DNA of 64,000 nucleotides, taken from contig CM049992.1 in NCBI GenBank assembly GCA_016630955.3, positions 1,736,001-1,800,000 of the forward strand. The letters are read 5' to 3'. The DNA comes from Didymella arachidicola. Lineage: Eukaryota > Ascomycota > Dothideomycetes > Pleosporales > Didymellaceae. The notes under the pieces were generated by a model. That model saw only the letters and a list, made by a program, of their open reading frames with translations. It had not been told where the DNA came from and ran no database searches. Of this stretch, positions 33,819-44,875 are shown piece after piece. The first letter of the stretch is position 1, and every line of letters starts with the position of its first letter. The translations under genes and the position numbers were made by a program.

Positions 33819-35252
33819 ATGTTGCTCGAGCGCATTGATTCTGTTGACCCGACTGAGGTCTACGACTACATCATCTGCGGGCACGTAGATTCATGCCACA
33901 CGTATCCTAACCCCAATAGCCCACTGACGCGATCATGTAGGCGGAGCGTCTGTATGTGTCATTGCCGGACGTCTAGCTGAGGACATGGATGCAAAGATCC
34001 TCATCCTCGAGGCCGGTCCCGATAATGCGGACCCCGAGAACGTTCACATGGCGGGCGGGTAAGCTATCAAGCTCTTGAGCTGCGTTAAGTCGACTCGTGC
34101 TCACTGCCTGCTCAAGATGGAGCAAGGTCTTGGACAGTGAGACGGACTGGAATATTTTCACCGAACCGATGAACAGCATCAACGATAGGCAGGTCAAAGC
34201 CAGCCGTAGTCGTTTTCTTGGTGGATCGAGTGGCATCAATGGAACGTTGTGCATTCGCGGCACTAAACAAGACTATGGCGACTGGGGTATGGGGGAGTGG
34301 ACAGTTGACAAAGTGTTCGGGTACATGGCAAAGGTAAGGATTCGAATCACCCACGGCTGAGCCTACGCTAAACCAGACAGGCCGAAACCATGCACGAGAA
34401 GGACTGGCACATGGCAGATATGTCCGTCCACGGTACCTCTGGCCCTCTGCACATCGAGCCGCACGACCTCGCACCAATCTCAGAACGAGTCAAAGAAAGC
34501 ATGATCGACTTTGGACTGCCTTACCATCCCGACATGTTCTCGACTGTAGAGACACCTCATGGATGTGGGGATGTACCACGCACAGTGCATCAGGGTATCC
34601 GAACTACGGCGGCAGATTACATCACCAAGAGCTACAAGAGAGCGAACATCACCATCAAAACTGATGTTATCGTCGACAAGATCCTCGTCTCCAACGACGC
34701 TGGCGAGCCGACTGCAACAGGCGTAGCCGCCATCTCGAAAGCCGGCAGTCCAACCATATTGATGCGATCTGGTCTCGGACCAAAAGAAGAGTTGAAAAAG
34801 CACGGCATCGAGTGCAGAGTCGATCTCCATGGTGTAGGCCAAAACCTCCAAGACCACTGCGTACGCAACCCACACCGCACTCCCGAACCCAGCGCGCAGA
34901 CACACTAACACACATGCCAGCTCGTCTTCATCTTCTACGAAGTCTCCGAACCAAACCTCACAAACGACCACCTCGCCCACCACAACAACGCACTGGAATC
35001 ACCCTTTCGGTAAGCCCACCCATCATTCACCTCCACCTACACCCCAACTAACAACCCCCGGGCATCTCCGGCTACGCCCGCCTCGACACGCGCCTCCAGA
35101 GAGGTCTGAGGGTCGCGGATGTGTCGTCTATTCCGAGGCTGAATAACGGGCATACGCAGATGGTTGCGTATGGGGTGGGGGAAGGGGCGGCGGAGATGAT
35201 TAAGGAGAATGCGCTGGTGGGGCGGGTGGGGTTGCTGAAGGTGACGGCGTAG
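33819..35252 (+). pseudogene. GMC-family FAD oxidoreductase, decayed
   Basis: Segments of a glucose-methanol-choline oxidoreductase (aryl-alcohol/choline oxidase group) occur in order: YDYIICG + GGASVCVIAGRLAE (FAD Rossmann), LILEAGPDN, TDWNIFTEP, RFLGGSSGINGTLCIRG (signature 1), a well-kept segment to NITIKTDVIVDK, ILMRSGLGPKEEL (signature 2) and the C-terminal RVADVSSIPRLNNGHTQ. Evidence of decay: the first exon lacks a usable donor (TGCG followed by GGCACG). About ten residues are missing before signature 2 (AAISKAGSPT). After LVFIFYEVSEPN the whole substrate-binding domain is absent, and the last presumed intron has no AG acceptor before GYARLDTRL. The total is near 400 residues against ~570 for the family. 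A recent event, since the remaining parts are well conserved. Confidence 0.8.
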
Positions 35253-35434
35253 GTGGGTGTGTGGAGTTTATTGATGGGGGGGGGGGGGGTGGTGGAAGCG
35301 CAGTGAGGAGACTTTTGAAGTGGTTTGTGATGTTGGACTTGTGTTGGATCCGCTCATGGGGTCGATATCTACGGGTCGGATCTGACTTGATGACCACGTT
35401 TCTCTACATATACTTCCTCGAAGACTCACATGAA

Positions 35435-36760
35435 TTACACACTCCCCTGCGCCGCGCCCTCGACTTTCGCCCCCCGCTGTCCGACCTGCACAGCTGCCCC
35501 TCGCGTTGCGTCTGCAGTCTGCGCACCGCCCTCAGCAAGCGCCTTGAACGCAGAGAGAAAGTCGGCCTTCAGATCCTCCCAATTCTCCACCCCGATGCTG
35601 ACGCGCAACAGCCGCTCATCGACATGCGCATCGCTCATCCTGCGCCACTCAATCAAGCTCTCCACACCGCCCAGACTCGTCGCATGGTGGAACAACCCGA
35701 GATGACTCGGCAGAGCGCGCGCCTGCTCGATCTCGTGCGTGTAGATGCTGAACACAGGGCCGAAGCCGTTGGGCATCTGCTTCTTCAGCCAGGCAAAGTC
35801 GTCGGTCTGGAGCGACGCATGTGTGACCTTGCTCACGACTCTCTGCACGACTTCGCTGTCCTCCCCGCCCTTCAATGCGCCATCCAGCCACGCCACAAGG
35901 CGATCCGCATTCGAGCTCTGCCGCTGCACACGCAGCTCCAGCGTCCGCAGCGACCGCACGCCCAGCCAGCCCTCCAGACTCCCCAGCACCGCACCAAGGA
36001 ACACACGATCCGCGCGCAGCCCTTCCGCGCGCTTCAGCCCAGCGGGCGAATTCGCAGTCGTCAGGATCCCGCACAGCAAGTCGCTATGGCCGCCGATGTA
36101 CTTTGTGCCTGAATGCATCACCAAGTCTGCGCCCCAGAGAAACGGATCCATGAGCCCCGGCGGCGCAAACGTCGCATCGACGCTAAGCAGCGCGCCGCGC
36201 TTATGCGCTCTTTCGGCGTAGTGCTGGATGCTGAAGGCTTCGCCGGTGGGATTCAGCGGCGTCTCGAGATGTACGAGGTCGCCCTTCCCGATGCCGGCCT
36301 CGTCCCACGCGGCGTCGGAGGCGTGCAGGTCTACGGTCCGCAGACCGTGCATGCGCACGTGCAAGTCCAGGACGCCGTGGCAGCCGTGATATCCGCCGCT
36401 TATGGCGACGACTTTGGGCACGACGCTGACGAGGAGCCCGTGGAATGCGCTCAGGCCGCTGCTGTAGCTGACGACGTGGTTGGCTAGGCGCTCGAGGTCT
36501 GCTGAGGGCGCGCCCGGGTAGATGAGTGGCGCGAGGATGGTTTCCAGACGGTTGATGTTGGCGGATGCGAGGCGCGAGTAGACCAGGGGCGTGCTGAGGT
36601 CGATGACTTCGCCGGCTTTGCTGTCTACTGGGTGGAGCTGCGAGGGGTCCCGTGGGTAGCGGAAGGTGGTGCTTGTGTGGATTGCAGGGGCGACGTCGGT
36701 GAGGATGTTTGTGCGGTCATCAGCGTGAATGCCGTAGGTTGCTGGGTGGAGAGGCGCCAT
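35435..36760 (-). CDS. Cystathionine gamma-synthase/lyase-type PLP enzyme
   Basis: A Cys/Met-metabolism PLP-dependent enzyme of 441 residues, one exon. The PLP lysine is in MHSGTKYIGGHSD (about K220). Other family marks: TSTTFRYP near residue 32, YSRLASANINRLE, YSSGLSAFHGLL (phosphate-binding turn), ETPLNPTGE, DATFAPPGLMDPF and SLGGVESLIEWR near the end. The reaction could be cystathionine synthesis from an activated homoserine or a gamma/beta-lyase reaction; the exact one is not decidable by eye. A short Ala/Gly-rich tail follows. The promoter carries a TGAGTCA site about 100 nt upstream, which fits general amino-acid control. The gene lies tail to tail with the GMC pseudogene, 182 nt away. 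Confidence 0.9.
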   Translation of the reverse strand: MAPLHPATYGIHADDRTNILTDVAPAIHTSTTFRYPRDPSQLHPVDSKAGEVIDLSTPLVYSRLASANINRLETILAPLIYPGAPSADLERLANHVVSYSSGLSAFHGLLVSVVPKVVAISGGYHGCHGVLDLHVRMHGLRTVDLHASDAAWDEAGIGKGDLVHLETPLNPTGEAFSIQHYAERAHKRGALLSVDATFAPPGLMDPFLWGADLVMHSGTKYIGGHSDLLCGILTTANSPAGLKRAEGLRADRVFLGAVLGSLEGWLGVRSLRTLELRVQRQSSNADRLVAWLDGALKGGEDSEVVQRVVSKVTHASLQTDDFAWLKKQMPNGFGPVFSIYTHEIEQARALPSHLGLFHHATSLGGVESLIEWRRMSDAHVDERLLRVSIGVENWEDLKADFLSAFKALAEGGAQTADATRGAAVQVGQRGAKVEGAAQGSV

Positions 36761-37387
36761 ATTGGAGGGTGGTTGTGATCCAGGTGTATGATGGAGTGAG
36801 CTGTGGATGTTGTCGACTCAGGTGACTTCACCTCTGTGAGGTTATAGTGAGGTTTTTCACTGAGTCACACAACAAATTGGCTCGAGTGAAAGCCTACGTT
36901 ATGGTAACTGGAAGGGAGTCGGTCTTGGGTTGAGAAAAAGAAGGACTCTGAATCAATTGTGTCAAATGGTGACCCAATTAGGTGACTTGGTCCATGTCCA
37001 CATTGCGCCTTGTACATGACACGATGTCTGAAATCGAGCTACATCGGCATTTGTGGGAATGCCGCACATGGAAGCCTTTCCTGTTGAAGGTTGGTGGTGC
37101 TGTCATTCGGGAGTTGTCGGTGCGGAAGCTATTGCGTCAGGCGCGGGGTTGTGTTGAGTGAGGGGCAGCGATTGATAAATTTGGGGCAGCTATCAGCATT
37201 CGGAGCGCAGCATTGACTGAGAGGAGCGACAAGCGTAAAGGAGATGTCACCAGTAGAATCAATTGACGCTCATAGCTACAGATAGAGAACTGAACTCCAG
37301 TGGGCATCGCTGCTCTCGCGAAAGCTGCCGAATGCGCCAAAAAGATAACGCCCTTCATTCTGCCATCGAAATCTTTACATGAATAGT
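36761..37387. other. Promoter of the PLP-enzyme gene and 3' flank of cyclophilin
   Basis: About 630 nt without a gene. Several GTGACT/GAGTCA elements cluster at 36815-36985. Confidence 0.5.
36861..36867 (-). promoter_or_regulatory. TGASTCA (Gcn4/CpcA-type) site
   Basis: TGAGTCA, 100 nt upstream of the PLP-enzyme ATG. This is the consensus of the amino-acid-control bZIP factor; fits a methionine/cysteine pathway gene, binding is inference. Confidence 0.45.
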
Positions 37388-38327
37388 CTACTGCTCACCG
37401 GCACCGACAATGGTGGGTGGGCCCTCCTTGAACTTGATGGCGCCGCTGCCGCTGCCGCAGGCCTCGATCGCCTTGACGACCTTGTACGACTCGACGTCGC
37501 CATCAGGGACACCGCCAAAGACGACGTGCTTGCCGTCAAGCCATGAGGTGACGACGGTGGTGATGAAGAACTGCGAGCCGTTGCTGGGTGACATTAGTGA
37601 CTGCTTGGACAAGCGAAACGGGCGCTCTTACGTGTTGGGGCCGGCGTTGGCCATGGACAGAAGGAAGGGCTTGTTGTGGGTCAGCTTGAAGTTCTCGTCG
37701 CTGAACTTCTCGCCGTAGATGGATTTTCCACCGGTGCCCTGTTGACAGTCAGCTAGCCGTTTTGCGGTGGACCATGTGCGCCAGCTACGTACGTTGCCAC
37801 GGGTGAAGTCACCGCCCTGGAGCATGAACTGGGGGATGACGCGGTGGAACTTGGAGTTCTGGTAGCCGAAGCCCTTCTCGCCGGTGCAGAGGGCGCGGAA
37901 GTTCTCGACCGTCTTGGGGACGACGTCGTCGAAGAGCTCGAAGTTGATGCGGCCGGATTGCTCTGTGAGGTATGGGGTTAGTCATGGTTCAGTGGGTGAT
38001 GCAGTGAACCAGCAGTGCAGCATTGGCTCAGCAGTGGTTCATGCGCTGTGCTGGAGCGCAGCTACTACAGCTCCACGCACAGCTCGGAGCAGGCAGGGCA
38101 GGGCATGCGGGGCGGGGCAGCTCACCCTTGACAGGGCCGACGTTGGTGACATTGCCACGCTGGTCGACGGTGACCTCGGGGCCGGTCCAGTTGACGTCGA
38201 AGTAAGTCTTGACAACCATGTTGGCAGCAGAGGGAGTGAAGAAGCGCTTGCTGATGGGAGCTTGGAGGCGGAGAGAGTTGGCGGTGGAGCGGCGGAAGGC
38301 CGAGAGGACTGTGGAAGAAGTAGACAT
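37388..38327 (-). CDS. Cyclophilin (peptidyl-prolyl isomerase), with mitochondrial presequence
   Basis: Cyclophilin A-type PPIase, target of cyclosporin A. Exons 38126-38327, 37793-37962, 37632-37738 and 37388-37583 encode 224 residues. The joins restore GPVKEQSGRINFELFDD, RGN|GTGG and NT|NGSQFFITT. The catalytic core is intact: FHRVIPQFMLQGGDF, NGSQFFITT, WLDGKHVVFG. A 36-residue basic, Ser-rich N-terminal extension (AFRRSTANSLRL...KRFFTPSAAN) looks like a mitochondrial presequence and is followed by a second Met (MVVKTYFDV) at the place where cytosolic cyclophilins start. In Neurospora one gene makes both forms; the same is likely here. A 163-nt first intron is unusually long for the window. 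Confidence 0.93.
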
Positions 38328-39282
38328 GGTGGGGCGCGGGGTGGTGGGGGGCTGGAAGCAGTTAGCATGCATGCATCCTGGAGCTGGCAGTAGCGCGGTG
38401 AAGCTCCAGCTGCTGCGGCGAGCCTCTGGCGATACACAGTACGCGCTGTGAAGCCGCGGCAGGGTGAGTATATTGGTAGTATCAGAGGACCATACAAGAC
38501 ACACAAGACACAAGACACAAGACACTCACCTGTCACAATGTGCTCTGTGCAACGAATGACCTGTTAAGAGGCAGGAGGGTGGCGGCTGGGGCTGGGGACG
38601 ACTCCAAGAGCAGGGCGCTATGCAATACAAGATGCCGAAGAGATGGCTATGGTACAATTGACCTAGGAGAGATGGCTAGTGTACAGGGGATGATGGCGGA
38701 GAGAGAGTGTCTGGGGACCAAAAGTTCGACATGGACGAAGCTCAAGCTCTCCATTCTTTGCGGCCCTAGCGTCGTCGCCGGCGTTGACAGCATCGAGGGG
38801 AACTGGCCATCAAGTGTAGTCGTTTCCATTTTTTTTTTTTAAATCTATCTTCGAAGCGCAATGCTTGATGTCTTGGAACTACAGGTGATTTACCATGCAG
38901 CATTTTACTTGATCCTTCAGCGAGGACCAATACCAATGTGACCTGAGTTGCTCTAGGAACCTTGAAATCAGCTACGCAGCGCACGTGATTAACCCACTGC
39001 GCCGCGCTCCTCCGGCCCTCGATCACGACGCGCCCTTGGTCGACTCGACGTGCAATTGACATTGAACTTGGCTTGGCCTGCACCTGGACGCAGCCTCCAT
39101 AATTAGATAATCAGCGCGCAGCTGCAAGGCCCTTGCTCCCCTCGACAACGACCCTGCGTACCAGAGCCGAGTCGCGCCCAACTGCTGCCAGCCGACCAGT
39201 CCTCCCAGTCCTCGACACGGGCAGCCTGACCCACGCCGCAACGCCGCAACGCCGCAACGCCGCAACACCCAAACCCACAGCC
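38328..39282. other. Divergent promoter region, cyclophilin and Ent3
   Basis: About 950 nt. Holds a T11 run near 38828 and a short tandem repeat next to ENT3. No gene. Confidence 0.5.
39233..39264 (+). repeat. Tandem repeat, 8-bp unit x4
   Basis: Four perfect copies of ACGCCGCA, ending 18 nt before the ENT3 start codon, so probably in the 5' leader. Confidence 0.85.
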
Positions 39283-41046
39283 ATGGACTTCAGCAGCTTG
39301 AAAGACCAAGTGAGCAATCTCACGCTCTACGACCTGAAGGCGGGATTCCGCAAGGCCCAAAATGGTGCGCGCCGCAGCAACAACACATGGCCAGCTGGCC
39401 ACTGCTAACCGTCGACGCAGCGGTCATGAACTTCACTGAGATGGAGGCCAAGGTGCGCGAGGCGACCAACAACGAGCCATGGGGTATGTCAAGCTCCACA
39501 AAATTCAGTGCACCAGGGCAACGCTGACTGCTCTCAGGTGCCTCCTCGACGCTGATGCAGGAGATTGCCAACGCAACCTTCAACTAGTACGCAGTCAGCG
39601 ACACACGCACGCGTTCCCCCGCTGACGGTAACAGCCAACTGTTGAACGAAATCATGCCCATGATCTACAAGCGCTTCACGGAAAAGGCCTCTGAAGAGTG
39701 GAGGCAGATCTACAAAGTGCGTGCAGCATCGACTCCCTGCTTGGGCTCCACTGACACCCCAGGCCCTGCAACTGCTCGAATTCCTGATCAAGAACGGCTC
39801 TGAGCGGGTCATCGATGACGCGCGCTCCCACGTATCGCTGCTCAAGATGCTGCGGCAGTTCCACTTCATCGACCAGAACGGTAAGGATCAGGGCATCAAC
39901 GTCAGGAATCGGGCCAAGGAGCTTGCAGAGCTCTTGGGCGATGTGGACCGCATCCGACAAGAGCGAAAGAAGGCACGTGCAAACCGCAACAAGTTCGGAG
40001 GTGTCGAGGGCGGCATGGGTCTGGGCGGTGGCTTCTCTGGCAGCGGTGGCTTCTCCGGCAGCGGCGGGGGCAGCCGGTACGGTGGGTTTGGCAGCGAGTC
40101 TGCCGAGTACGGCGGCCACACTGGCGGCGTCTACGGAGACGGAGGCGGTTTCGGCGGGCAAGACCCCAGCTTCAACGACACACAACAACGGCGCGAGCGA
40201 TTCGACGAATACGACGAGTACGACGAGGGGGAAACCGTCGCAAGCCCTCCCAGACGAAAGGAGCCGACTTCGACCTCGACAAGAAGAGAGCCAAAGAAGG
40301 CAGAGCCGCCAAAGCCCAAGGAGCCCGAGCCCGTTGTGGATCTGCTGGCATGGGACGACGAGCCTGCACCGGCCGCCAGCTCCTCGTCAGGAAAGCAGCC
40401 AGCAGCCGCTGTCCCTGGCGCAAGCAACGGTTTCGGCGACGATGACGACTTTGACGACTTCCAGTCTGCAGCGCCTGCTCCTGCTGCGAAGCCAGCTGGC
40501 TTTGGCATTGCCCCCCCCGCGTCTACGTCGACCATCAGCTCCACCACGCAGTTCGCTGCACCGCAGCCTCAGTCTGCGGCTCAGAACAGCAACCTGAACG
40601 ACCTGTTCGCGACCGTGTCGCCTGCACCGTCGGCAAGTCGCATCATGTCGCCTCCTGCGCAGCCCGCTTCGATTAACTCGAGCTTTTCGCAGCCGCCCAA
40701 GCCTACGGGATACCAGGCGGCTGGGCCCAACTACTTCACGTCGGTGCCCCAGCCTGCCCTGCAGTCCAGTGCGTCCACACCAGGCTCGGTGAAGTCGCCG
40801 GGGGGCCTGGGAGGAGGTGCTCCCAAGAAGGCTGGCGGAGATGCTTTTGCGTCTCTGCTGGGAGGTGTTTCTTCGAAGAAGGCTCAGACGCCGACACAGA
40901 AGGTGACGATGGGCGACCTGGCCAAGCAGAAGACGAGCCAGGGCCTCTGGGGTGCGCCGGCTTCCAGCTCGAGCACGCCGGCGGCACAGTCGCCCCAGTC
41001 AGGGTCGAAGCCTCCTGGCGGCGCCCTTGGTGACCTGCTTGGATAG
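39283..41046 (+). CDS. ENT3: Epsin-related ENTH-domain adaptor (Ent3-like)
   Basis: ENTH proteins bind phosphoinositides and recruit clathrin adaptors; Ent3 works at the TGN and endosomes. Exons 39283-39364, 39421-39483, 39538-39586, 39635-39716 and 39763-41046; 519 residues, every intron 46-56 nt and all joins in frame. The ENTH domain fills residues 1-150 (LYDLKAGFRKAQNAVMNFTEMEAKVREATNNEPWG, with the helix-0 region upstream, then RFTEKASEEWRQIYKALQLLEFLI). The rest is disordered: a Gly-rich segment, an acidic-phenylalanine site DDDFDDFQSA typical of adaptor-ear binding, NLNDLF, and a Pro/Ser-rich tail ending GALGDLLG. The gene is complete. Confidence 0.93.
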
Positions 41047-41295
41047 ACAGCACGGGAACTGGAGGACTGTGGTGTAGACAACCAACACGACGATATGAAG
41101 TTGACTTTCTCTTGCCATTGACGCATGTCCTGTGTGTTCAGTTCAAGATTCTTATCAAGTTCCCATGCAGGCCGCAAGTAATTACTGTGTAAGCGAGACA
41201 ACGTCCATGGCACCCCTGTCCACGCACGCGCCCCTGAACTCCGCAGCACCCCCGAGCCCTCTCCAAACCGCAACACACCACCACACGATGCCTCA

Positions 41296-43110
41296 ATGCA
41301 GCTCTCGCGCCTCCTGTTCCGCCTCGCCGCGCTGCTGCTCCCCCTAGCCCTCACCGGCACAGCATGGCTCTACCTCTACCCCTTCTTCCACGGCTGCGCA
41401 TTCCCCCAGCCCAATCCCACCTCTCTCCCACTCCACCACGCCCGCGCGCCCTTCCGCCTCCTCGCCCTCGGCGACCCACAACTCGAAGGCGACTCCAGCC
41501 TCCCGGACCCGTCGACCCCCGCATTCCCCAGCCTGCGCGGCGTGTCCCTGAAACTGCGCCAAGTGAACTTTGACCCCCCGGACGTGCGCGATATCCTGGC
41601 TGCTGCTGTGCGCGGCGCCGTGGCCGATTTCGGGGCGTGGCTCGAAGGGTGCAGAAAGAGCGTTGATTTGTGGGGGAACGACTACTACCTCGCGCACATC
41701 GTGCGCAGTCTACGCTGGGCCACGCAGCCCACGCACATTGCTGTCCTGGGGGATTTGCTGGGGAGCCAGTGGATTGCGGATGGTGAGTTTGAGAAGAGGG
41801 CGGGGAGGTACTGGGGGACTGTTATGCGGGGGTTGGAGAGGGTGCCGGGGGAGGTTATGGGGGAGGAGGGGGAGAGTGAGGGTTTTGATGAGGGGGATGG
41901 TGGGAGGGGGAGGACGTGGGGTGGAAGGAGGGAGGTCCTGGGGGATGAGGGGTGGAAGGGGAGAGTGATTAACGTCGCGGGGAATCATGATATTGGGTAT
42001 GCGGGGGATATTGACGAGCAGCGGGTGGAGAGGTTTGAGCGTGCGTTTGGGAGTGTGAATTGGGATGTTTGGTTCGAGCTGCCGACCAACACGTCCTCAC
42101 ACACCTCTCCCCCCGACGAGAACCACCCCCCCACCGCCGCAACCTCGACCGACCCCCCCGCCCTCCGCCTCGTCATCCTCAACACAATGAACCTCGACAC
42201 CCCCGCCTACACCCCCTCCCTCCAACAAGACACCTACACCTTCATAAACCACATAATCACCACCTCCCGCCCCGTCACATCCAAAACCCACGCCACCATC
42301 CTCCTAACCCACATCCCGCTGCACAAACCCCCCGGTATCTGCGTCGACAGCCCGTTCTTCGACTACTTCGACACCGGCCACGGCGTGCGCGAGCAAAACA
42401 TGCTAAGCCCGTACGGCAGCAACATCGTGCTGGAGAGTATCTTCGGGCTGAATCGCGACGTGAATGCCGAGGGGGCGGGGCTGGGGCGGAGGGGCGTGGT
42501 GCTCAACGGGCATGATCACGAGGGGTGCGATACGCTGCATTGGATCCGGCAATCTGGCGCGCTGGGGTGCGAAGCGAGGGATGTGGAGAGGGGGGACGCG
42601 TATTGGCACCGCGATCAGGGGAATTCGTCAACGGCTGGGATCGCGGACGCGGAGGCTGCGATCAACGGCACGATTGAGACTACCCATGAGGAGGAGTGGC
42701 AGGCTGTCCGCTTCCCGCCGCGCACGTACGACGTCCGCCCCTCCTCCTCTTCTTCACAACTGGACTGCACGCACATCCCCACCACCCCGCACCTGCGCGA
42801 AATCACGCTGCGCAGCATGATGGGCGAGTTCTCGGGCTCTGCTGGGTTCCTGTCTGCGTGGTTCGATCCAGAGCGCGGAGACGAGGGGGAGTGGGTGATG
42901 GAGTTTAGCAGTTGTGAGGCGGGGGTGCAGCATTGGTGGTGGGGGGTGCATGTTGTGGATTTGGTGTGCGTGGTGGTGTTGGTTGGTGGGGTGGTTGCGA
43001 AGGGGGTTGAAGTTGTGCGTGGGGAGAAGGTAGTAAGAGAGGGTATAGAACAGAAAAGTGGGAAGGGGGTTGAGATGGGTAGTGAGAGTTTGGGCGAGAC
43101 GAGGGGGTAG
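41296..43110 (+). CDS. Ted1/Cdc1-type metallophosphoesterase, ER membrane
   Basis: In yeast, Ted1 and Cdc1 remove ethanolamine phosphate from GPI glycans in the ER. One exon, 604 residues. An N-terminal signal-anchor (LLFRLAALLLPLALTGTAWLYL) and a C-terminal hydrophobic helix (VVDLVCVVVLVGGVVA) bracket a lumenal domain. Metal-binding motifs are in order: LGDPQ (D60), VLGDLLGSQ, VAGNHDIGY, LTHIPLH and NGHDHEGCD. A variable Gly/Glu-rich insert lies between the second and third motif. The coding strand alternates strongly between C-rich (41296-41600, 42090-42360, 42720-42800) and G-rich blocks without disturbing the protein. The C-tail after the last helix is polar and cytosolic. Assignment to Ted1 rather than Cdc1 is inference. 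Confidence 0.88.
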   Translation: MQLSRLLFRLAALLLPLALTGTAWLYLYPFFHGCAFPQPNPTSLPLHHARAPFRLLALGDPQLEGDSSLPDPSTPAFPSLRGVSLKLRQVNFDPPDVRDILAAAVRGAVADFGAWLEGCRKSVDLWGNDYYLAHIVRSLRWATQPTHIAVLGDLLGSQWIADGEFEKRAGRYWGTVMRGLERVPGEVMGEEGESEGFDEGDGGRGRTWGGRREVLGDEGWKGRVINVAGNHDIGYAGDIDEQRVERFERAFGSVNWDVWFELPTNTSSHTSPPDENHPPTAATSTDPPALRLVILNTMNLDTPAYTPSLQQDTYTFINHIITTSRPVTSKTHATILLTHIPLHKPPGICVDSPFFDYFDTGHGVREQNMLSPYGSNIVLESIFGLNRDVNAEGAGLGRRGVVLNGHDHEGCDTLHWIRQSGALGCEARDVERGDAYWHRDQGNSSTAGIADAEAAINGTIETTHEEEWQAVRFPPRTYDVRPSSSSSQLDCTHIPTTPHLREITLRSMMGEFSGSAGFLSAWFDPERGDEGEWVMEFSSCEAGVQHWWWGVHVVDLVCVVVLVGGVVAKGVEVVRGEKVVREGIEQKSGKGVEMGSESLGETRG

Positions 43111-43403
43111 AAGGGGTGTGGATGGGGATAGACTGTATGATAGATGGTGTGGTGGTGTGGCAAACAACACCAACGCCCAAGACACAGGAGACATGGTAAT
43201 TCAAAATGATGCTTAGCACACTGAAATATTGTTGTATTCGTAAAATCCATTCCAGACATAATCCTGTCATTCAGAAACCAACTCCGCAGTCCCAAAGACC
43301 CTATGTGCATCAAACCCACACTCCACGCTATGCTCTTCCCCAAAAGATCAAAACACCCAAACACCACGCTATGCAACACCACACCCCCTCACCACTCACC
43401 TTC

Positions 43404-44875
43404 CTACGCCAACCCCACAAAACCCTTCATCCTCCGCCACAACTCAGCGCCCATCGCCCTCCGCGTATCCTCCGTGCGAAACGACGCCTCCTTATTCTCC
43501 GCCGCCCTCCTGATCAAAAAATTAAGACACTCGGTCATCGTGCCCCACGCGAGCAACTTGACCACGCTCGCATTCACATCCCTCTTCATAGTGGGGTCCT
43601 GCACGAGGCTCTGGCTGATTTCATCCGCCATGCCCTGCAGCTGGGCGTACGTGAGGCGCGGCAGCGTGGCCGGGTCGGCGGCTTGCAATTGTGCTGCGCG
43701 GAGGGATGTAGCGGCGTGGAGGGAGTGAGCGTTGTGTGTTGCGAGGACGATGTTTACTTTTGGAAACGGGGTGTTGGGGTTCGAAGGGGTGATGGTGGGG
43801 GACCAGGATTGGTTGAGGACGGCAGCGGCGCAGGCGTCGTAGCACGCGTCCGTGTCGTGTTTCGACGGGAAGCAAGTTCCCGGTTTCTCCGAGTTGAGGT
43901 ATGCGCCGCGGACGAGCTTGACGCCGGCGATGTAGTTGTGTGTGCTGGCGCGCTCGAGGTGCGATGCGATGCGTGCGGGGATGGCGCGGAGGTAGCATTG
44001 GTAGGTTGTGTAGATGAGGGCGCGGCCGTAGGCGGGGGTGTTGTATTTTTGCTGGAGGGCGAGGGTCCATTTCTCGAGGCCGATGTTGGTGGCTTCTTCT
44101 TCGGCGCCGGGGAGCAGGCAGACGCCTTTTGCGGCTGCGGCGTCGCAGGCTTCGGTGATGGCGGCCCACATTTCGGGGGTGGCGTCTTGCTGGTTCTGGA
44201 GGAGCTTTAGGGCGTGGCGGCCTAGGCCGGACCATCTGTGTGTTGTTAGTATTTGGGCAGTGATTGCGGTGTGCTGGCTTACTTGAGACCGATGAAGTCG
44301 CCCTCGCTCGCCATCTCCACGCTCTTCATCATGCCCTTGCGCCAGACCTCGATCTCAGCCGCTGTCTCGGCGGCGGTTGGTTCGCTCCCTCCGAGAACTT
44401 CCAGCGCGTACTCGATGATGACACCGTCGTAGCCAAGCACTGATCGTGCCGCGGCGAGGTTGGGCTTCACTTCATGGGCTTTGTCGCCCGCGCAGAATTG
44501 GGCGTAGAAAGTGCTCTTCAGCAGGGCCCGGATGAGAGGGTTGCGCTCGACGTCCATAAGGTAGTTCTTCGAGTCGAGCATCTTGCGCAGCACAGTGAAT
44601 GTCAGGCCGAGCAGCGCTGGCGACGAGGACATGGCAGTGATCAGATACGAGCGGGCGACGGATGATGTGGGAAGGCGAGCGAGGACAGATTCCGGTGTTT
44701 GTCCCTGTCGGTATGTCTTTGTGGACAGAAGCTGTGAGGGTGGTGATGTGGGAGCAGGGCCTTGGATGGCAGTATTGTGGCGGGAGCTCTGGTGCACATT
44801 GCGGGCGAGTATCCTGGATGAAGGTGCGGTCGTGAGACGCTGAAGGCGCTGGACCTGCTGGAAGCGGGAGCCCAT
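43404..44875 (-). CDS. PUT1: Proline dehydrogenase (Put1)
   Basis: Mitochondrial FAD enzyme that oxidises proline to pyrroline-5-carboxylate, first step of proline catabolism. Exons 44283-44875 and 43404-44235 (47-nt intron, GTAAGC donor) give 474 residues, the fungal length. The N-terminus is basic and Ser/Arg-rich with a likely presequence (RLQRLTTAPSSRILARNVHQ). The barrel motifs are DGVIIEYALEVLGG, VKLVRGAYLNSEKP (flavin/substrate Lys and Arg) and VLATHNAHSL; the terminal LNFLIRRAAENK carries the paired arginines that bind the proline carboxylate. The first half of exon 2 is strongly C-rich on the coding strand, the second half G-rich. No nearby P5C dehydrogenase gene. Confidence 0.92.

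Noticed and set aside
39233..39264. 8-bp tandem repeat as a regulatory array
   Set aside because: Only four copies, in a probable 5' leader; a simple repeat is the better explanation.
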